Shown here: in pieces, positions 7,176 through 15,576 of the stretch | Numbering within the stretch: position 1 is the stretch's first letter | How the letters are laid out: each line of letters starts with the position of its first letter | DNA from: CAYVAP01 sp964521065 | GTDB lineage: Bacteria; Bacteroidota; Bacteroidia; J057 | Direction of reading: 5' to 3' | NCBI GenBank assembly: GCA_964521065.1 | Contig: CAZFPQ010000130.1 | Coordinates: 1 to 19,255 of the forward strand | Length of the DNA stretch: 19,255 bases | The notes under the pieces: generated by a model | Seen by the model: the letters and a program-made list of their open reading frames with translations, nothing else | The model's database searches: none | What the model was told of the DNA's origin: nothing | Program-made: the position numbers and the translations under genes

Positions 7176-7378
7176 GAGGGATAGCTTTACAGCGAAGGTA
7201 AGTTTAGCGATACCAAAACCAAAGACCCAGAGCGCAATTAATAAACTGTACAAATAAAACAGCTTTTGTCCCATTTGAGATAGAAAAAACTTATGCCCAA
7301 CCTTTAGGGTTATTATATTCGTTGATAGTAAAAAGCCTAAAGACCGTACGTACCATCGAATCATCTTAACTCTTCCCC
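7176..7378. promoter_or_regulatory. Divergent promoter region between galM and the giant surface protein
   Basis: These 203 bp separate two diverging starts and must hold both promoters if the short galM start is right. TATATTCG at 7314-7321 differs from the -7 consensus TAnnTTTG by one base and would serve the plus-strand gene, but no TTTG lies 19-21 nt before it. No convincing pair of boxes was found for galM. The minus-strand frame is open throughout (see galM). Confidence 0.35.
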
Positions 7379-10300
7379 ATGGCTGTGATCCTCCGCAGAC
7401 TGCTGCTTTCAGTGGGCATGCTCCTTTGCTCTCTCTACTCCTTTGCTACTCACATTACAGGTGCCGAAATCACCTACACTTGCCTTAATCCCAATACCAA
7501 CACCTATCGAGTGGATCTGACCATGTATCGGGATTGCCTAAACGGTCAAGCAGGCTTCGACAACCAAATCACCGTTTACATTTTCAGAAGCAACAACGGC
7601 TCTGTTTACCAAACCCGAACGGTCGGGTTCAACAACAATTCGGTCCAATTGGTTCCTGTTTTTTGGAATGTGTGTACAGGAGCTCCGCAGAATCAGTGTG
7701 TTGAGTATGCGGTATACTCTTTTACCATCAACCTTCCTCAGACAGCCGCAGGCTATGACATTGGCTGGGCGCGATGCTGCCGTAACAACATCGTCACCAA
7801 CATTTCAGCCTTACAAGGCATCACAGTTTTGGCCCATGTACCCGGGACGACTGAAGCTCCTGGTTGCAACACCATGCCAAAGTTCAATCAACTTCCTCCT
7901 ATTTTCCTATGTGTGGGTCAGCAATTTAGCTTTGACCATTCAGCTACAGATGCCGATGGAGATTCCTTGGTTTACGTAATCTCAAACCCATACGCCAGTG
8001 TTAATACGTTTAACCAAGGAGCCACCCAGTTTCAGCCGGTGGTCGGAGGGTTTAATCCTATGGGGCCACCTCCTTATCAAAATGTAAACTACCTTCCGGG
8101 ATTCAGTTTCAATGATCCCTTTGGTTCGGGCAACTTTAGCATCGACCCACAATCTGGCCTACTTACTTTGACTCCCACCCAGATTGGCTTATCTGTTTTC
8201 GCAGTTTCTGTTTTAGAATATAGGAATGGGGTCTTGCTTAGCGAAAACAAGCGCGACTTCCAGATCAACGTAATCCAATGTGCCCCACAGGGGGACGAAC
8301 CGGCTCTCAGCAGCAACTTGGCACCTGTTCCAGTCACCGCAGGTGATACTGTTTTTGCTGACCCAACCCTGCCATTTTGTTACACCATCTCGGCCAGTGA
8401 TCCTGATGTCAATGACATCGTGGAACTATTTCCAGTTTCTGCTTCATTTGGCATAGGTGGAACCGCCCCCCTGCCCTACGCCACCTTGACCAGTACTGGA
8501 ACGAATCCAGCCATTGGGACCGTGTGCTGGGACGTGGCCTGTGGCAATGCCGGAGATACCGTTAGAATGGTGGTGGGAGCCCGCGACCCTCAGGATTGTC
8601 CTGGATACAACATCGTCTATGATACCACTTACGTAGTGGTGGCAGAGGTCTTCCCACCGAGTATCAGCCACACCATTAATGGAGCCTCTGGAATTGACAC
8701 CATACAGATTGATGCCAATCAACCGTTTTGCTATGACCTAAGTTCGGCCGATGTAGACACAGAGGATACGTTGAGCTTTTTTGCGTTGGAGGGTCCATTT
8801 GTGGGCTTAGGTGGTACGGCTACCCTAAGCACCAATGGATTCAATCCCATCACCGGGCAAGTCTGCTGGACTCCCGCCTGTACCGACGCGGGTGGCAGTT
8901 TCCGCTTGGTAGTTGAGTCTCGAGACATCAATCGCTGTCAGCAATCCAGAAGAGACACACTCGTCATTGAGGTCAACAATTTGCCAAACGTAGGCATTGG
9001 CGCTGGAGGCACCATCTGTGAACAAGATACCATTCCTCTGAGTGCGTTTGGAGGAGCAAGCTACCAATGGACTCCCGCAGGAAGCTTAGTTGGAGCCAAT
9101 AGTGCTACCCCATTGGCTCTGCCGACCACTACTACCACCTATAATGTGGCTATCACGGATGCGCTGGGCTGTGTCCGTAACTTTCAACAAAGTGTGAACG
9201 TCAACCCACTTCCAGTTGCCCTTGTCAGCAATGACACCAGTAACTGTCTGGGTTTCGGGGTTCCATTGCTTGCTAGTGGGGGTACAAACTACAGCTGGAC
9301 ACCGGCCAACAGCCTCAACAATGCCAATGTGAACAACCCGGTTGCATCTCCGACCGATACCACTACCTATACCGTGACGGTTACCGATGCCAATGGCTGT
9401 CAAGACACCAATCAGGTAACCGTTACTCCACATAGTGCAACCGTAGCCAATGACGCTGTTATCTGCATAGGAGATACTGTACCTCTGTCTGCTGGGGGTG
9501 GGCAAAGCTTTGCTTGGTCTCCTAACTTCAACTTGATTGATGCAAATACGGCTACCCCTCTAGCGTTTCCGACCGTAACGACCACCTACACGGTTCAGGT
9601 AACCGATAGCACTGGATGCGTAGATGATGCACAGGTGACGGTAACCGTAAACCCTCTACCTACCATAGACTTTGGCCCTACTACCGCCGTTTGCGTAGGT
9701 GACACCCTGACCTTGCAGGCCAGTGGCGGACTCACCTATCAGTGGCTTCCTGACCCCACATTGCTTGGTGATCAGCAAGCTGATCCACAAGTATTTCCCT
9801 TAAGTGACCAGACCTACTACTTAGGCGTCGTGGACGCCAATGGTTGTGCCAATGCTGATTCTGTCCTCATCAGTGTCAATCCTCTGCCCAATATCGATGC
9901 GGGAATGGATACGGTTCAGTGCGGCGACCAACTTATCAACCTGCAGGCTAGTGGTGGGGTTTCCTACCTTTGGTCTCCTGACAGCAGTTTGACGCTAGCG
10001 AACGTCTTTAACCCGGGAGCCAATCCAGATACGTCTACCACCTACCTCGTGTTAGGCACCGATGCCAATGGCTGCCAGAATATAGATTCAGTCTTTGTAC
10101 GTGCTTGGGATGCCAACGCGGGTCCAGACCTTGAAGCCTGTATCGGTGATACTACCCAGCTAATGGCTGAAGGAGCAATTGATTACCAGTGGGATTTTTC
10201 AGCTTCTGTCTTTAACCCTTCTGACCCCAATTCTCAAGTTTTTTCTCTTACAGACGAATCATTTTTCCTGACGGCTACTGATAGCAGCGGTTGTACAGAT

Positions 10301-12913
10301 CGCGATACCGTTTTCCTTCGTATTAACCCTTTGCCCATCACGAGTACATTTGGCAGTGACCCATACGTTTGTTCAGGAGGAGGAACAGTGGTGACGGCTA
10401 CGGGTGGCACCCAGTATGAATGGTCACCTGCTTTCATTTTTGATGATCCTACCTTGGCTTCCCCCATCGCTTCCCCCACTTACAGCGGAGCCACTCTAGA
10501 TAGCACTTGGCGTTTCTTTGTAGTAGTAACCGATGCCAATGGCTGTTCCAACTTTGACTCCTTGGATCAAGTAGTGCGTTTGCTGCCCATTATCTCGGTA
10601 AGCAATGATACGACCAAGTGCCCAGCCGATACCATTACCCTAACCGCCACCGGAGGAGTTCAGTATCAATGGTCGCCCTTGACCGAACTTATTGGTGGCA
10701 ATGCCGCCTCGGTACAAGTATACAATGACTCAACGACCCTCTACCAGGCCAAGGTAACCGCTGTTTGGGGCTGTGCAGACAGTCTATCCGTCACGGTAAA
10801 TGTCATTGAACCCGATGCAGGACTCGATACCCTTATTTGTGAGGGGGACAGCATTGAATTACTGGCCACAGGGGGAGTGATTTACAATTGGACGCCCGCG
10901 GCCACGCTATTAAACCCTAATCAAGCCAATCCCACCGCCTTCCCTTCGGACACCACCTTATACACAGTCACCGTTACAGATGCCTTTGGCTGTACTCGAA
11001 GTGACCAGGTTACGATCAATGTTCAGCCATTCCCACCTGCGGATGCGGGGACAGACCAAGCGATTTGTATTGGTGATACGGCACAGCTAAGTGCCAGTGG
11101 GGGAGTTGCTTTCCAATGGCTGGTTATTGATAGCCTCAGCGACGATACCCTTTCAAATCCTTTTGTCTGGCCTATCCAAAGCACCGATTACGTGGTTAGG
11201 GTGAGTGACACCCTGGGCTGTAGCGATACGGACACGATGCGCCTTACGGTTAACCCCCTTCCCTTGGCTGACGCGGGTCCAGATACCACGACAAAGTGTG
11301 GGGAAGATCCTATCCAATTACAAGCTAGCGGAGGAGTTGTTTACCAATGGCTTAACCAAAGAGACCTCAGTGCATTCAACATAGCGGACCCCTTAGCTGG
11401 CCCTGATTCGGCTACCACTTTTTATGTATCGGTAACGGACGCTAATGGCTGTGTGAACCTGGACAGCATCCACGTGCTGACCATGTATGCACAAGCCGCC
11501 CCAGCAGATACCATTTGCTTAAGGGATACCGTGGCCCTTGCCGCAGGACACATTGGCGGACAGGCCATTGCCTACCAGTGGAGTCCAGACTCATCGGTAT
11601 TGGATCCTCAATCTTCAACGACCCTCGCCCTACCTGACTTGGATACTGATTATATAGTGACGGTCACTGATAGCTCTGGCTGTAGCGATACGGCTCTCCA
11701 ACGCATCACCGTTCTGTCGCTGCCCCCTGCCAATGCTGGTGTTGATGAAGCCATTTGTTTTGGCGATAGCTTAAGTCTAGAAGCTACTGGCGGGATAGAT
11801 TATCAGTGGTCTCCTAGCTTGGGACTAGACGATGATACTTCCCCAACTCCCCTAGCTCAGCCCTTAATTAGCACGCGCTATCAAGTCTTGGTGACAGACC
11901 TCAACGGTTGCCAGGATACCTCTAGCGTATTGATCACGGTCAATGAACTACCAAGGGTCATTGCAGAGCCCGATACAGGAGTTTGTCAGGGTCAACCCGT
12001 GTTCCTCTCTGCCAATGGAGCAACTAGCTATCTATGGACTCCAGGGCTATCACTTTCCGATTCACTCAGTAGCGACCCGATTGCCATCCCCTTGGTCACT
12101 ACCACTTATGAAGTATTGGGGACTGATGGGAATGGATGCCAAAATACCGCCATAGTCAGCGTAGCGGTAGACACCCTACCCTCCCTACAGGCTCCCACGG
12201 ACACTGCGATTTGTTTAGGTGGCGATCTACAACTTGCCGCTTCAGGTGCATTCGCTTATCAGTGGAGTGATGGGCAGTCTGGCCCATCGGCCCGCTTCAT
12301 TCCTACCCAAAGTACACAGCTGTACGTCATTCCCATTGGGGCCAATGGCTGCGCGGGAGACACCAACTTCATAGACGTATTTGTAGAAGAAAACCTACCT
12401 CAGGCTGCTTTCGAACCCTTAACGATAGAAGGCTTTGCTCCCTTCGAAGTAGGCTTTGAAAACCAAAGTTTCAACGCGACTCGTTTCCTCTGGGAGTTTG
12501 GAGATGATTCCACTTCTACAGAATCACAACCTTTCCACCAGTACCAACAGCCCGGTGACTACATGGTTAGATTGGTCGTGGATAACGAAATTGGTTGTCC
12601 TTCTGAATTCAGCTTCCGGTTTATTCGGGTGCTAGATTTCAATATGTTCATTCCGAACATTTTCTCTCCCAACAATGATGGCAACAACGATGAATTCACC
12701 TTTGTGATGAATTCTATTGAGCGAGTGGAAATAGTCATCTACAATCGCTGGGGACGAGAAGTTGCTAGGTCTAATCAGGCTGACTTTGCTTGGGATGGCC
12801 GACTGGGCAATGGACAAGTGGCTCCTGAAGGGGTTTATACCTATGCCTTGAACGCCACCTCGTTTAGTGGGCAGGAGATTAACCGTCAGGGTACGATCAC
12901 CTTGGTCAAATAA
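7379..12913 (+). CDS. Giant secreted repeat protein, T9SS type B (gliding motility-associated C-terminal domain)
   Basis: An 1844-residue surface or extracellular protein. A signal peptide covers residues 1 to about 23 (RR, a leucine-rich core, then YSFA). The next domain starts THITGAEITYTC and is the N-terminal module common in large Bacteroidota adhesins. Around 178-300 lies a cadherin/Ig-like domain (ATDADGDSL), then two related modules of about 110 residues, each beginning FCYxxSxxDxDxxD and carrying a VCWxxAC motif. Residues about 537-1674 hold some 15 tandem Ig-like repeats. A PKD domain (about 1675-1750, LWEFGDDSTS) and a CHU_C sorting domain (from about 1751: FIPNIFSPNNDG, YNRWGREV, WDG, PEGVYTY) follow. 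CHU_C domains direct export through the type IX system and type B surface attachment or release. Adhesion, as for SprB-like proteins, is the likely role; no enzyme motif was seen. It appears to be a single-gene unit. Confidence 0.93.
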   Translation: MAVILRRLLLSVGMLLCSLYSFATHITGAEITYTCLNPNTNTYRVDLTMYRDCLNGQAGFDNQITVYIFRSNNGSVYQTRTVGFNNNSVQLVPVFWNVCTGAPQNQCVEYAVYSFTINLPQTAAGYDIGWARCCRNNIVTNISALQGITVLAHVPGTTEAPGCNTMPKFNQLPPIFLCVGQQFSFDHSATDADGDSLVYVISNPYASVNTFNQGATQFQPVVGGFNPMGPPPYQNVNYLPGFSFNDPFGSGNFSIDPQSGLLTLTPTQIGLSVFAVSVLEYRNGVLLSENKRDFQINVIQCAPQGDEPALSSNLAPVPVTAGDTVFADPTLPFCYTISASDPDVNDIVELFPVSASFGIGGTAPLPYATLTSTGTNPAIGTVCWDVACGNAGDTVRMVVGARDPQDCPGYNIVYDTTYVVVAEVFPPSISHTINGASGIDTIQIDANQPFCYDLSSADVDTEDTLSFFALEGPFVGLGGTATLSTNGFNPITGQVCWTPACTDAGGSFRLVVESRDINRCQQSRRDTLVIEVNNLPNVGIGAGGTICEQDTIPLSAFGGASYQWTPAGSLVGANSATPLALPTTTTTYNVAITDALGCVRNFQQSVNVNPLPVALVSNDTSNCLGFGVPLLASGGTNYSWTPANSLNNANVNNPVASPTDTTTYTVTVTDANGCQDTNQVTVTPHSATVANDAVICIGDTVPLSAGGGQSFAWSPNFNLIDANTATPLAFPTVTTTYTVQVTDSTGCVDDAQVTVTVNPLPTIDFGPTTAVCVGDTLTLQASGGLTYQWLPDPTLLGDQQADPQVFPLSDQTYYLGVVDANGCANADSVLISVNPLPNIDAGMDTVQCGDQLINLQASGGVSYLWSPDSSLTLANVFNPGANPDTSTTYLVLGTDANGCQNIDSVFVRAWDANAGPDLEACIGDTTQLMAEGAIDYQWDFSASVFNPSDPNSQVFSLTDESFFLTATDSSGCTDRDTVFLRINPLPITSTFGSDPYVCSGGGTVVTATGGTQYEWSPAFIFDDPTLASPIASPTYSGATLDSTWRFFVVVTDANGCSNFDSLDQVVRLLPIISVSNDTTKCPADTITLTATGGVQYQWSPLTELIGGNAASVQVYNDSTTLYQAKVTAVWGCADSLSVTVNVIEPDAGLDTLICEGDSIELLATGGVIYNWTPAATLLNPNQANPTAFPSDTTLYTVTVTDAFGCTRSDQVTINVQPFPPADAGTDQAICIGDTAQLSASGGVAFQWLVIDSLSDDTLSNPFVWPIQSTDYVVRVSDTLGCSDTDTMRLTVNPLPLADAGPDTTTKCGEDPIQLQASGGVVYQWLNQRDLSAFNIADPLAGPDSATTFYVSVTDANGCVNLDSIHVLTMYAQAAPADTICLRDTVALAAGHIGGQAIAYQWSPDSSVLDPQSSTTLALPDLDTDYIVTVTDSSGCSDTALQRITVLSLPPANAGVDEAICFGDSLSLEATGGIDYQWSPSLGLDDDTSPTPLAQPLISTRYQVLVTDLNGCQDTSSVLITVNELPRVIAEPDTGVCQGQPVFLSANGATSYLWTPGLSLSDSLSSDPIAIPLVTTTYEVLGTDGNGCQNTAIVSVAVDTLPSLQAPTDTAICLGGDLQLAASGAFAYQWSDGQSGPSARFIPTQSTQLYVIPIGANGCAGDTNFIDVFVEENLPQAAFEPLTIEGFAPFEVGFENQSFNATRFLWEFGDDSTSTESQPFHQYQQPGDYMVRLVVDNEIGCPSEFSFRFIRVLDFNMFIPNIFSPNNDGNNDEFTFVMNSIERVEIVIYNRWGREVARSNQADFAWDGRLGNGQVAPEGVYTYALNATSFSGQEINRQGTITLVK
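8987..12400 (+). repeat. About 15 tandem Ig-like repeats of about 75 codons
   Basis: The translated region repeats the pattern: ICxGDxxxLxAxGG, YxWxP, a P-x-A-x-P turn, TTYxVxVTDxNGC, then VxVNPLP as linker to the next unit. I count 15 units over residues 537-1674, averaging 76 residues. Nearly every unit has two cysteines about 50 residues apart (IC.GD and NGC), suggesting one disulfide per domain. The units differ widely at both protein and DNA level, so the array is old rather than freshly amplified. Unit 7 carries an insertion after the SPT turn, and unit 15 is shortened around YQW and lacks the WxP motif. Confidence 0.9.
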
Positions 12914-12917
12914 TTTC

Positions 12918-12935
12918 AAGGGTATAACAACCCTT
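12918..12935 (+). terminator. Small hairpin just after the giant gene
   Basis: AAGGGT (12918-12923) and ACCCTT (12930-12935) pair perfectly around a 6-nt loop, starting 5 bp past the stop codon and followed by TCTTAAA. It is a weak stem with little T-run; with the larger hairpin at 12963 it may form a two-part terminator. Confidence 0.4.
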
Positions 12936-12962
12936 TCTTAAATGCCCCGTTAAAGAAGTGCT

Positions 12963-13010
12963 ATCCCCTCAGCTGAATTGGTGCACACACACCAAATCAA
13001 CTGGGGGGAT
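12963..13010 (+). terminator. Long hairpin between the giant gene and the MATE gene
   Basis: Two 21-nt arms (12963-12983 and 12990-13010) pair at 19 of 21 positions, counting one G-T wobble, around the 6-nt loop CACACA. The base of the stem is CCCC/GGGG and the right arm is followed by TCTATATTTTG. It fits a strong terminator for the 5.5-kb upstream gene. Its T-rich tail also resembles the -7 box of the next gene (TATATTTTG at 13013-13021, one base longer than TAnnTTTG), 18 bp before the MATE start codon. Confidence 0.65.
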
Positions 13011-13039
13011 TCTATATTTTGCACCTCAAACCACCCCTA

Positions 13040-14497
13040 ATGACCCAAATCTACCAACATCTTACGGCTACTTACGGCAAGCATTTTCGAGAAACGCTAA
13101 AGCTGGCCTGGCCGGTAGTCATCGGCCTGATGGGATTTAACTTGATGGGGCTGATTGACAGCCTCATGATTGGCGATTTAAGTTATGTACACCTTTCTGC
13201 CGCGGCTTTAGCCAATGGCATGTTCATCATTCTGACCATCATCGGCATGGGATTGAGCTTTGTCCTATCTCCCTTGGTGGCAGAAGCCGATGCATCTGGC
13301 CAGTCCCAACGAGTAGGTGATATGCTGAGACAAGGGACTTTGGTGATGCTGGTTGCAGGAGTTATCCTATCCATACTGGTTTACTTTTCAAGTTTTACCC
13401 TAGAATGGCTAGACCAACCTGAGCAAGATGTCGTACTCGCTAAGACCTATCTTCAAATCTTGAGCATTTCCACTATGCCTCTGTTGATTTTCATGGTCTT
13501 CAAGCAGTTCTCCGACGGGCTTTCTCTGACCCGGCCAGCCATGTACGTAACCCTTCTTGGCCTGGTGATCAATGCCGGCGCAAACTGGGTGCTGATCTAC
13601 GGAAAGTTTGGTTTTCCTCGCATGGAACTGGATGGGGCTGGATGGGGAACCCTGGTTAGCCGCATCGTAATGATGATTGTACTAGGCATCTACGTATTGA
13701 GCAGTAAGAAATTTGAGGCTTATCAGTTGAAACGCGGTTGGACTTTGGTCAAGCCAAAGATCATGCGTCGCATTGCACAGCTGGGCATTCCTTCTGGTTT
13801 CCAGCACTTTTTCGAAGCGGCAGCATTTGTGGGGTGTACCGTAATCATTGGTTGGATGGCAGATCCCTCGGCCAATCGAGCCGCCCATCAAATTGTGTTA
13901 CAGCTGGCCACGGTAAGCTTCATGGTTGTATTAGGGATCTCTGCTGCCTCTACCATACGAGTGGGAAATGCCTTAGGTCACAAAGACCCTATCGCCATGC
14001 GGCAAGCCGGAGTAGCAGGAGTCATGCTCGCGACCACGTTCATGTCTATGTCTGCCTTGATTTTCCTATTTGGGAAAGACTTTTTCCCTGTCTTTTTTAA
14101 TGACAATGCGCGGGTATTAGCCATTTCTGCACAACTAATGCTGATCGCTGGGCTTTTTCAGATCTTTGATGGGATACAGGTAGTCGGAATCGGCATCCTA
14201 AGAGGAATCCAAGATGTAAAGGTACCCACTGCCATTACCTTCTTGGCCTATTGGGTGATCAACCTTCCTCTTGGCTATGTGTTGGGTATCACCTTTGACT
14301 GGGGTGTCCGAGGCATCTGGTTTGCCTTTGTGGTGAGTCTTGGGGTAGCTGCGGTTTTGCTCTCTTATCGATTTTGGTCCCTTACCGAAAAAATGAAAAT
14401 CGAGGGAGTTAGACCTCGGTTCATCCAGGCAGATCCAAAAGAAATACCTCAAATTTCTCATGCCAAATCATTGAGCGAAGAGGTAGTAAGGCATTGA
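13040..14497 (+). CDS. MATE-family multidrug/Na+ (or H+) antiporter
   Basis: A 485-residue integral membrane exporter with about 12 transmembrane helices. The first helix pair carries the MATE pattern NLMGLIDSLMIGDLS (residues 34-48); Asp40 corresponds to the conserved cation-site aspartate of NorM-type proteins. A second signature, GMGLSFVLSPLVAEADASG (69-87), follows, and the pattern recurs in the second half (GISAASTIRVGNALGHKDP). Members expel cationic drugs or metabolites from the cytoplasm in exchange for Na+ or H+; the substrate here is unknown. I chose ATG 13040 rather than the in-frame TTG at 13019, which lies inside the probable promoter/terminator tail. The gene stands alone, with a strong hairpin on each side. 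The hydrophilic C-terminal tail after residue about 450 is longer than in typical NorM (about 456 residues). Confidence 0.93.
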   Translation: MTQIYQHLTATYGKHFRETLKLAWPVVIGLMGFNLMGLIDSLMIGDLSYVHLSAAALANGMFIILTIIGMGLSFVLSPLVAEADASGQSQRVGDMLRQGTLVMLVAGVILSILVYFSSFTLEWLDQPEQDVVLAKTYLQILSISTMPLLIFMVFKQFSDGLSLTRPAMYVTLLGLVINAGANWVLIYGKFGFPRMELDGAGWGTLVSRIVMMIVLGIYVLSSKKFEAYQLKRGWTLVKPKIMRRIAQLGIPSGFQHFFEAAAFVGCTVIIGWMADPSANRAAHQIVLQLATVSFMVVLGISAASTIRVGNALGHKDPIAMRQAGVAGVMLATTFMSMSALIFLFGKDFFPVFFNDNARVLAISAQLMLIAGLFQIFDGIQVVGIGILRGIQDVKVPTAITFLAYWVINLPLGYVLGITFDWGVRGIWFAFVVSLGVAAVLLSYRFWSLTEKMKIEGVRPRFIQADPKEIPQISHAKSLSEEVVRH

Positions 14498-14581
14498 GAA
14501 AGGAGGACCCATAAGACTCTGCTGTTAGCAGGCCGAAGGATTATTTTAGTCTTTTCACCTCGTCACAGCTTTTATGCAACA

Positions 14582-14621
14582 GACCAAGCGGCCAGAGGAC
14601 AATTCCCCTGGCCGCTTGGTC
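14582..14621. terminator. Perfect 14-bp hairpin, bidirectional terminator
   Basis: GACCAAGCGGCCAG (14582-14595) and CTGGCCGCTTGGTC (14608-14621) are exact complements. The stem continues, after one A-C mismatch, with two more G-C pairs around the 6-nt loop ACAATT. It lies in the 144-bp gap between the converging MATE and GIN-domain genes. The plus-strand tail (ATAATATTTG) is A/T-rich but not a T-run, so termination may rely on the very stable stem. Confidence 0.72.
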
Positions 14622-14641
14622 ATAATATTTGATGAGTTTCC

Positions 14642-15397
14642 CTATCGCTTACGGACAGAGCCAGCTCCTGAGATTTGCTGACTGGTGTTTGAAGGATTTC
14701 CGTCATAAACGACGTTACCTGCACCAGAGATCTGGGTAGAGAGCGATTCTGTAGCATGAACCTTCGCAGAACCTGCTCCACTGATTTCTACCTCTACGTG
14801 GCTCGCAATCAAGTCAAAGGCAGCAACATCACCAGCTCCTGCAATTTCAAACTGCACACTCTCGGTGGTACCACGGGTAATGTATTGGCCAGCTCCCGTG
14901 ATTTCAGCATCTAAATCCTCCAGTTCCACGTTCAAGTTGATTTTTCCAGCACCAGAAACCTCGATATCAAGAGATTCCCCGTGAAGAGTGCCCTCATTGG
15001 TCATTTCGGTTGCCCCTGCAACATCGATTGACTCTAATCGATCGGCGTAAATATGCAAGATGATCTCTTCTTTCAAATGTTTGAACCAGTGGTCTTCCAT
15101 CTCTACCACCAGCGTAGAGCCATCAACACTGGCTTCCAGTTCGGACTTGGCTTTCTCTGAAGCTTCAATTTCGACTCGGCTATCGCTAGACTCGTGGATA
15201 ATTACCTTATAAGCACCCCGTAGCTCCAAACGACTAAAGTCCCTTAACTCATCCCAAGCCACGGGATCAGAGGTACGGACGTGGACGCTTTCTTCGTCTT
15301 GGTTAAACTCAACGTTCAAACCATTCTTTTTTACCAGGAAGAAAATGCCTCCGGCTAACAAAAGGCCTCCCCAGAATATGATGCGTAAAAATCTCAT
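14642..15397 (-). CDS. GIN-domain (DUF2807) envelope protein
   Basis: A 251-residue protein with one hydrophobic N-terminal segment (residues about 4-22, flanked by basic residues), acting as signal anchor or uncleaved signal; no lipobox is visible. The rest is a DUF2807 'head GIN domain'. [S/T/A]GAG motifs occur at residues 148, 167, 186, 206, 224 and 243, a spacing of 18-20 residues that matches rungs of a right-handed beta-helix. DUF2807 proteins are common in Bacteroidota and are predicted to be periplasmic or surface beta-helical; no biochemical role is established. The N-terminal part (about 55-125) holds the weaker SRLELRGAYKVIIHES strand region that starts most DUF2807 domains. The C-terminus is rich in GAG and ends in basic residues. 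A promoter candidate lies at 15421-15454; the gene is monocistronic. Confidence 0.87.
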   Translation of the reverse strand: MRFLRIIFWGGLLLAGGIFFLVKKNGLNVEFNQDEESVHVRTSDPVAWDELRDFSRLELRGAYKVIIHESSDSRVEIEASEKAKSELEASVDGSTLVVEMEDHWFKHLKEEIILHIYADRLESIDVAGATEMTNEGTLHGESLDIEVSGAGKINLNVELEDLDAEITGAGQYITRGTTESVQFEIAGAGDVAAFDLIASHVEVEISGAGSAKVHATESLSTQISGAGNVVYDGNPSNTSQQISGAGSVRKR

Positions 15398-15420
15398 GAG
15401 ATAATGTGGTTGGTTTCGCT

Positions 15421-15454
15421 CAAATTAATTTGATAGGTCTTACATCTTTCAAAA
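15421..15454 (-). promoter_or_regulatory. Candidate Bacteroidota-type promoter for the GIN-domain gene
   Basis: On the minus strand TTTTG (complement of 15450-15454) is followed after 21 nt by TTAATTTG (complement of 15421-15428), one base off the TAnnTTTG -7 box. It ends 23 nt before the ATG at 15397. The rest of the 15398-15576 gap should hold the promoter of the divergent histone deacetylase gene, but no clear boxes were found for it. Confidence 0.45.
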
Positions 15455-15576
15455 CAGAGGCAGGTGCCCTGAGGAATCATCCCCCATTATGTAGATCTTC
15501 AACCAGTCTACAATTAGCATAAGATCGGGGTTTTGAGTCAAAGTTGGAAAAACCATGCCGCCATTTTATGGTTTAG

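Noticed and set aside
8089..9505. Several minus-strand frames of 66-139 codons within the giant gene
   Set aside because: The plus-strand repeat protein is continuous through the whole stretch; the antisense frames are by-products of its biased composition.
8987..12400. Possible CRISPR or DNA-level satellite in the repetitive region
   Set aside because: The periodicity is at protein level (about 228 nt per unit) with strongly diverged DNA; there are no short exact repeats with spacers.
13738..14100. Plus-strand 120-codon frame inside the MATE gene
   Set aside because: It is in another frame of a well-supported membrane protein and shows no family features.
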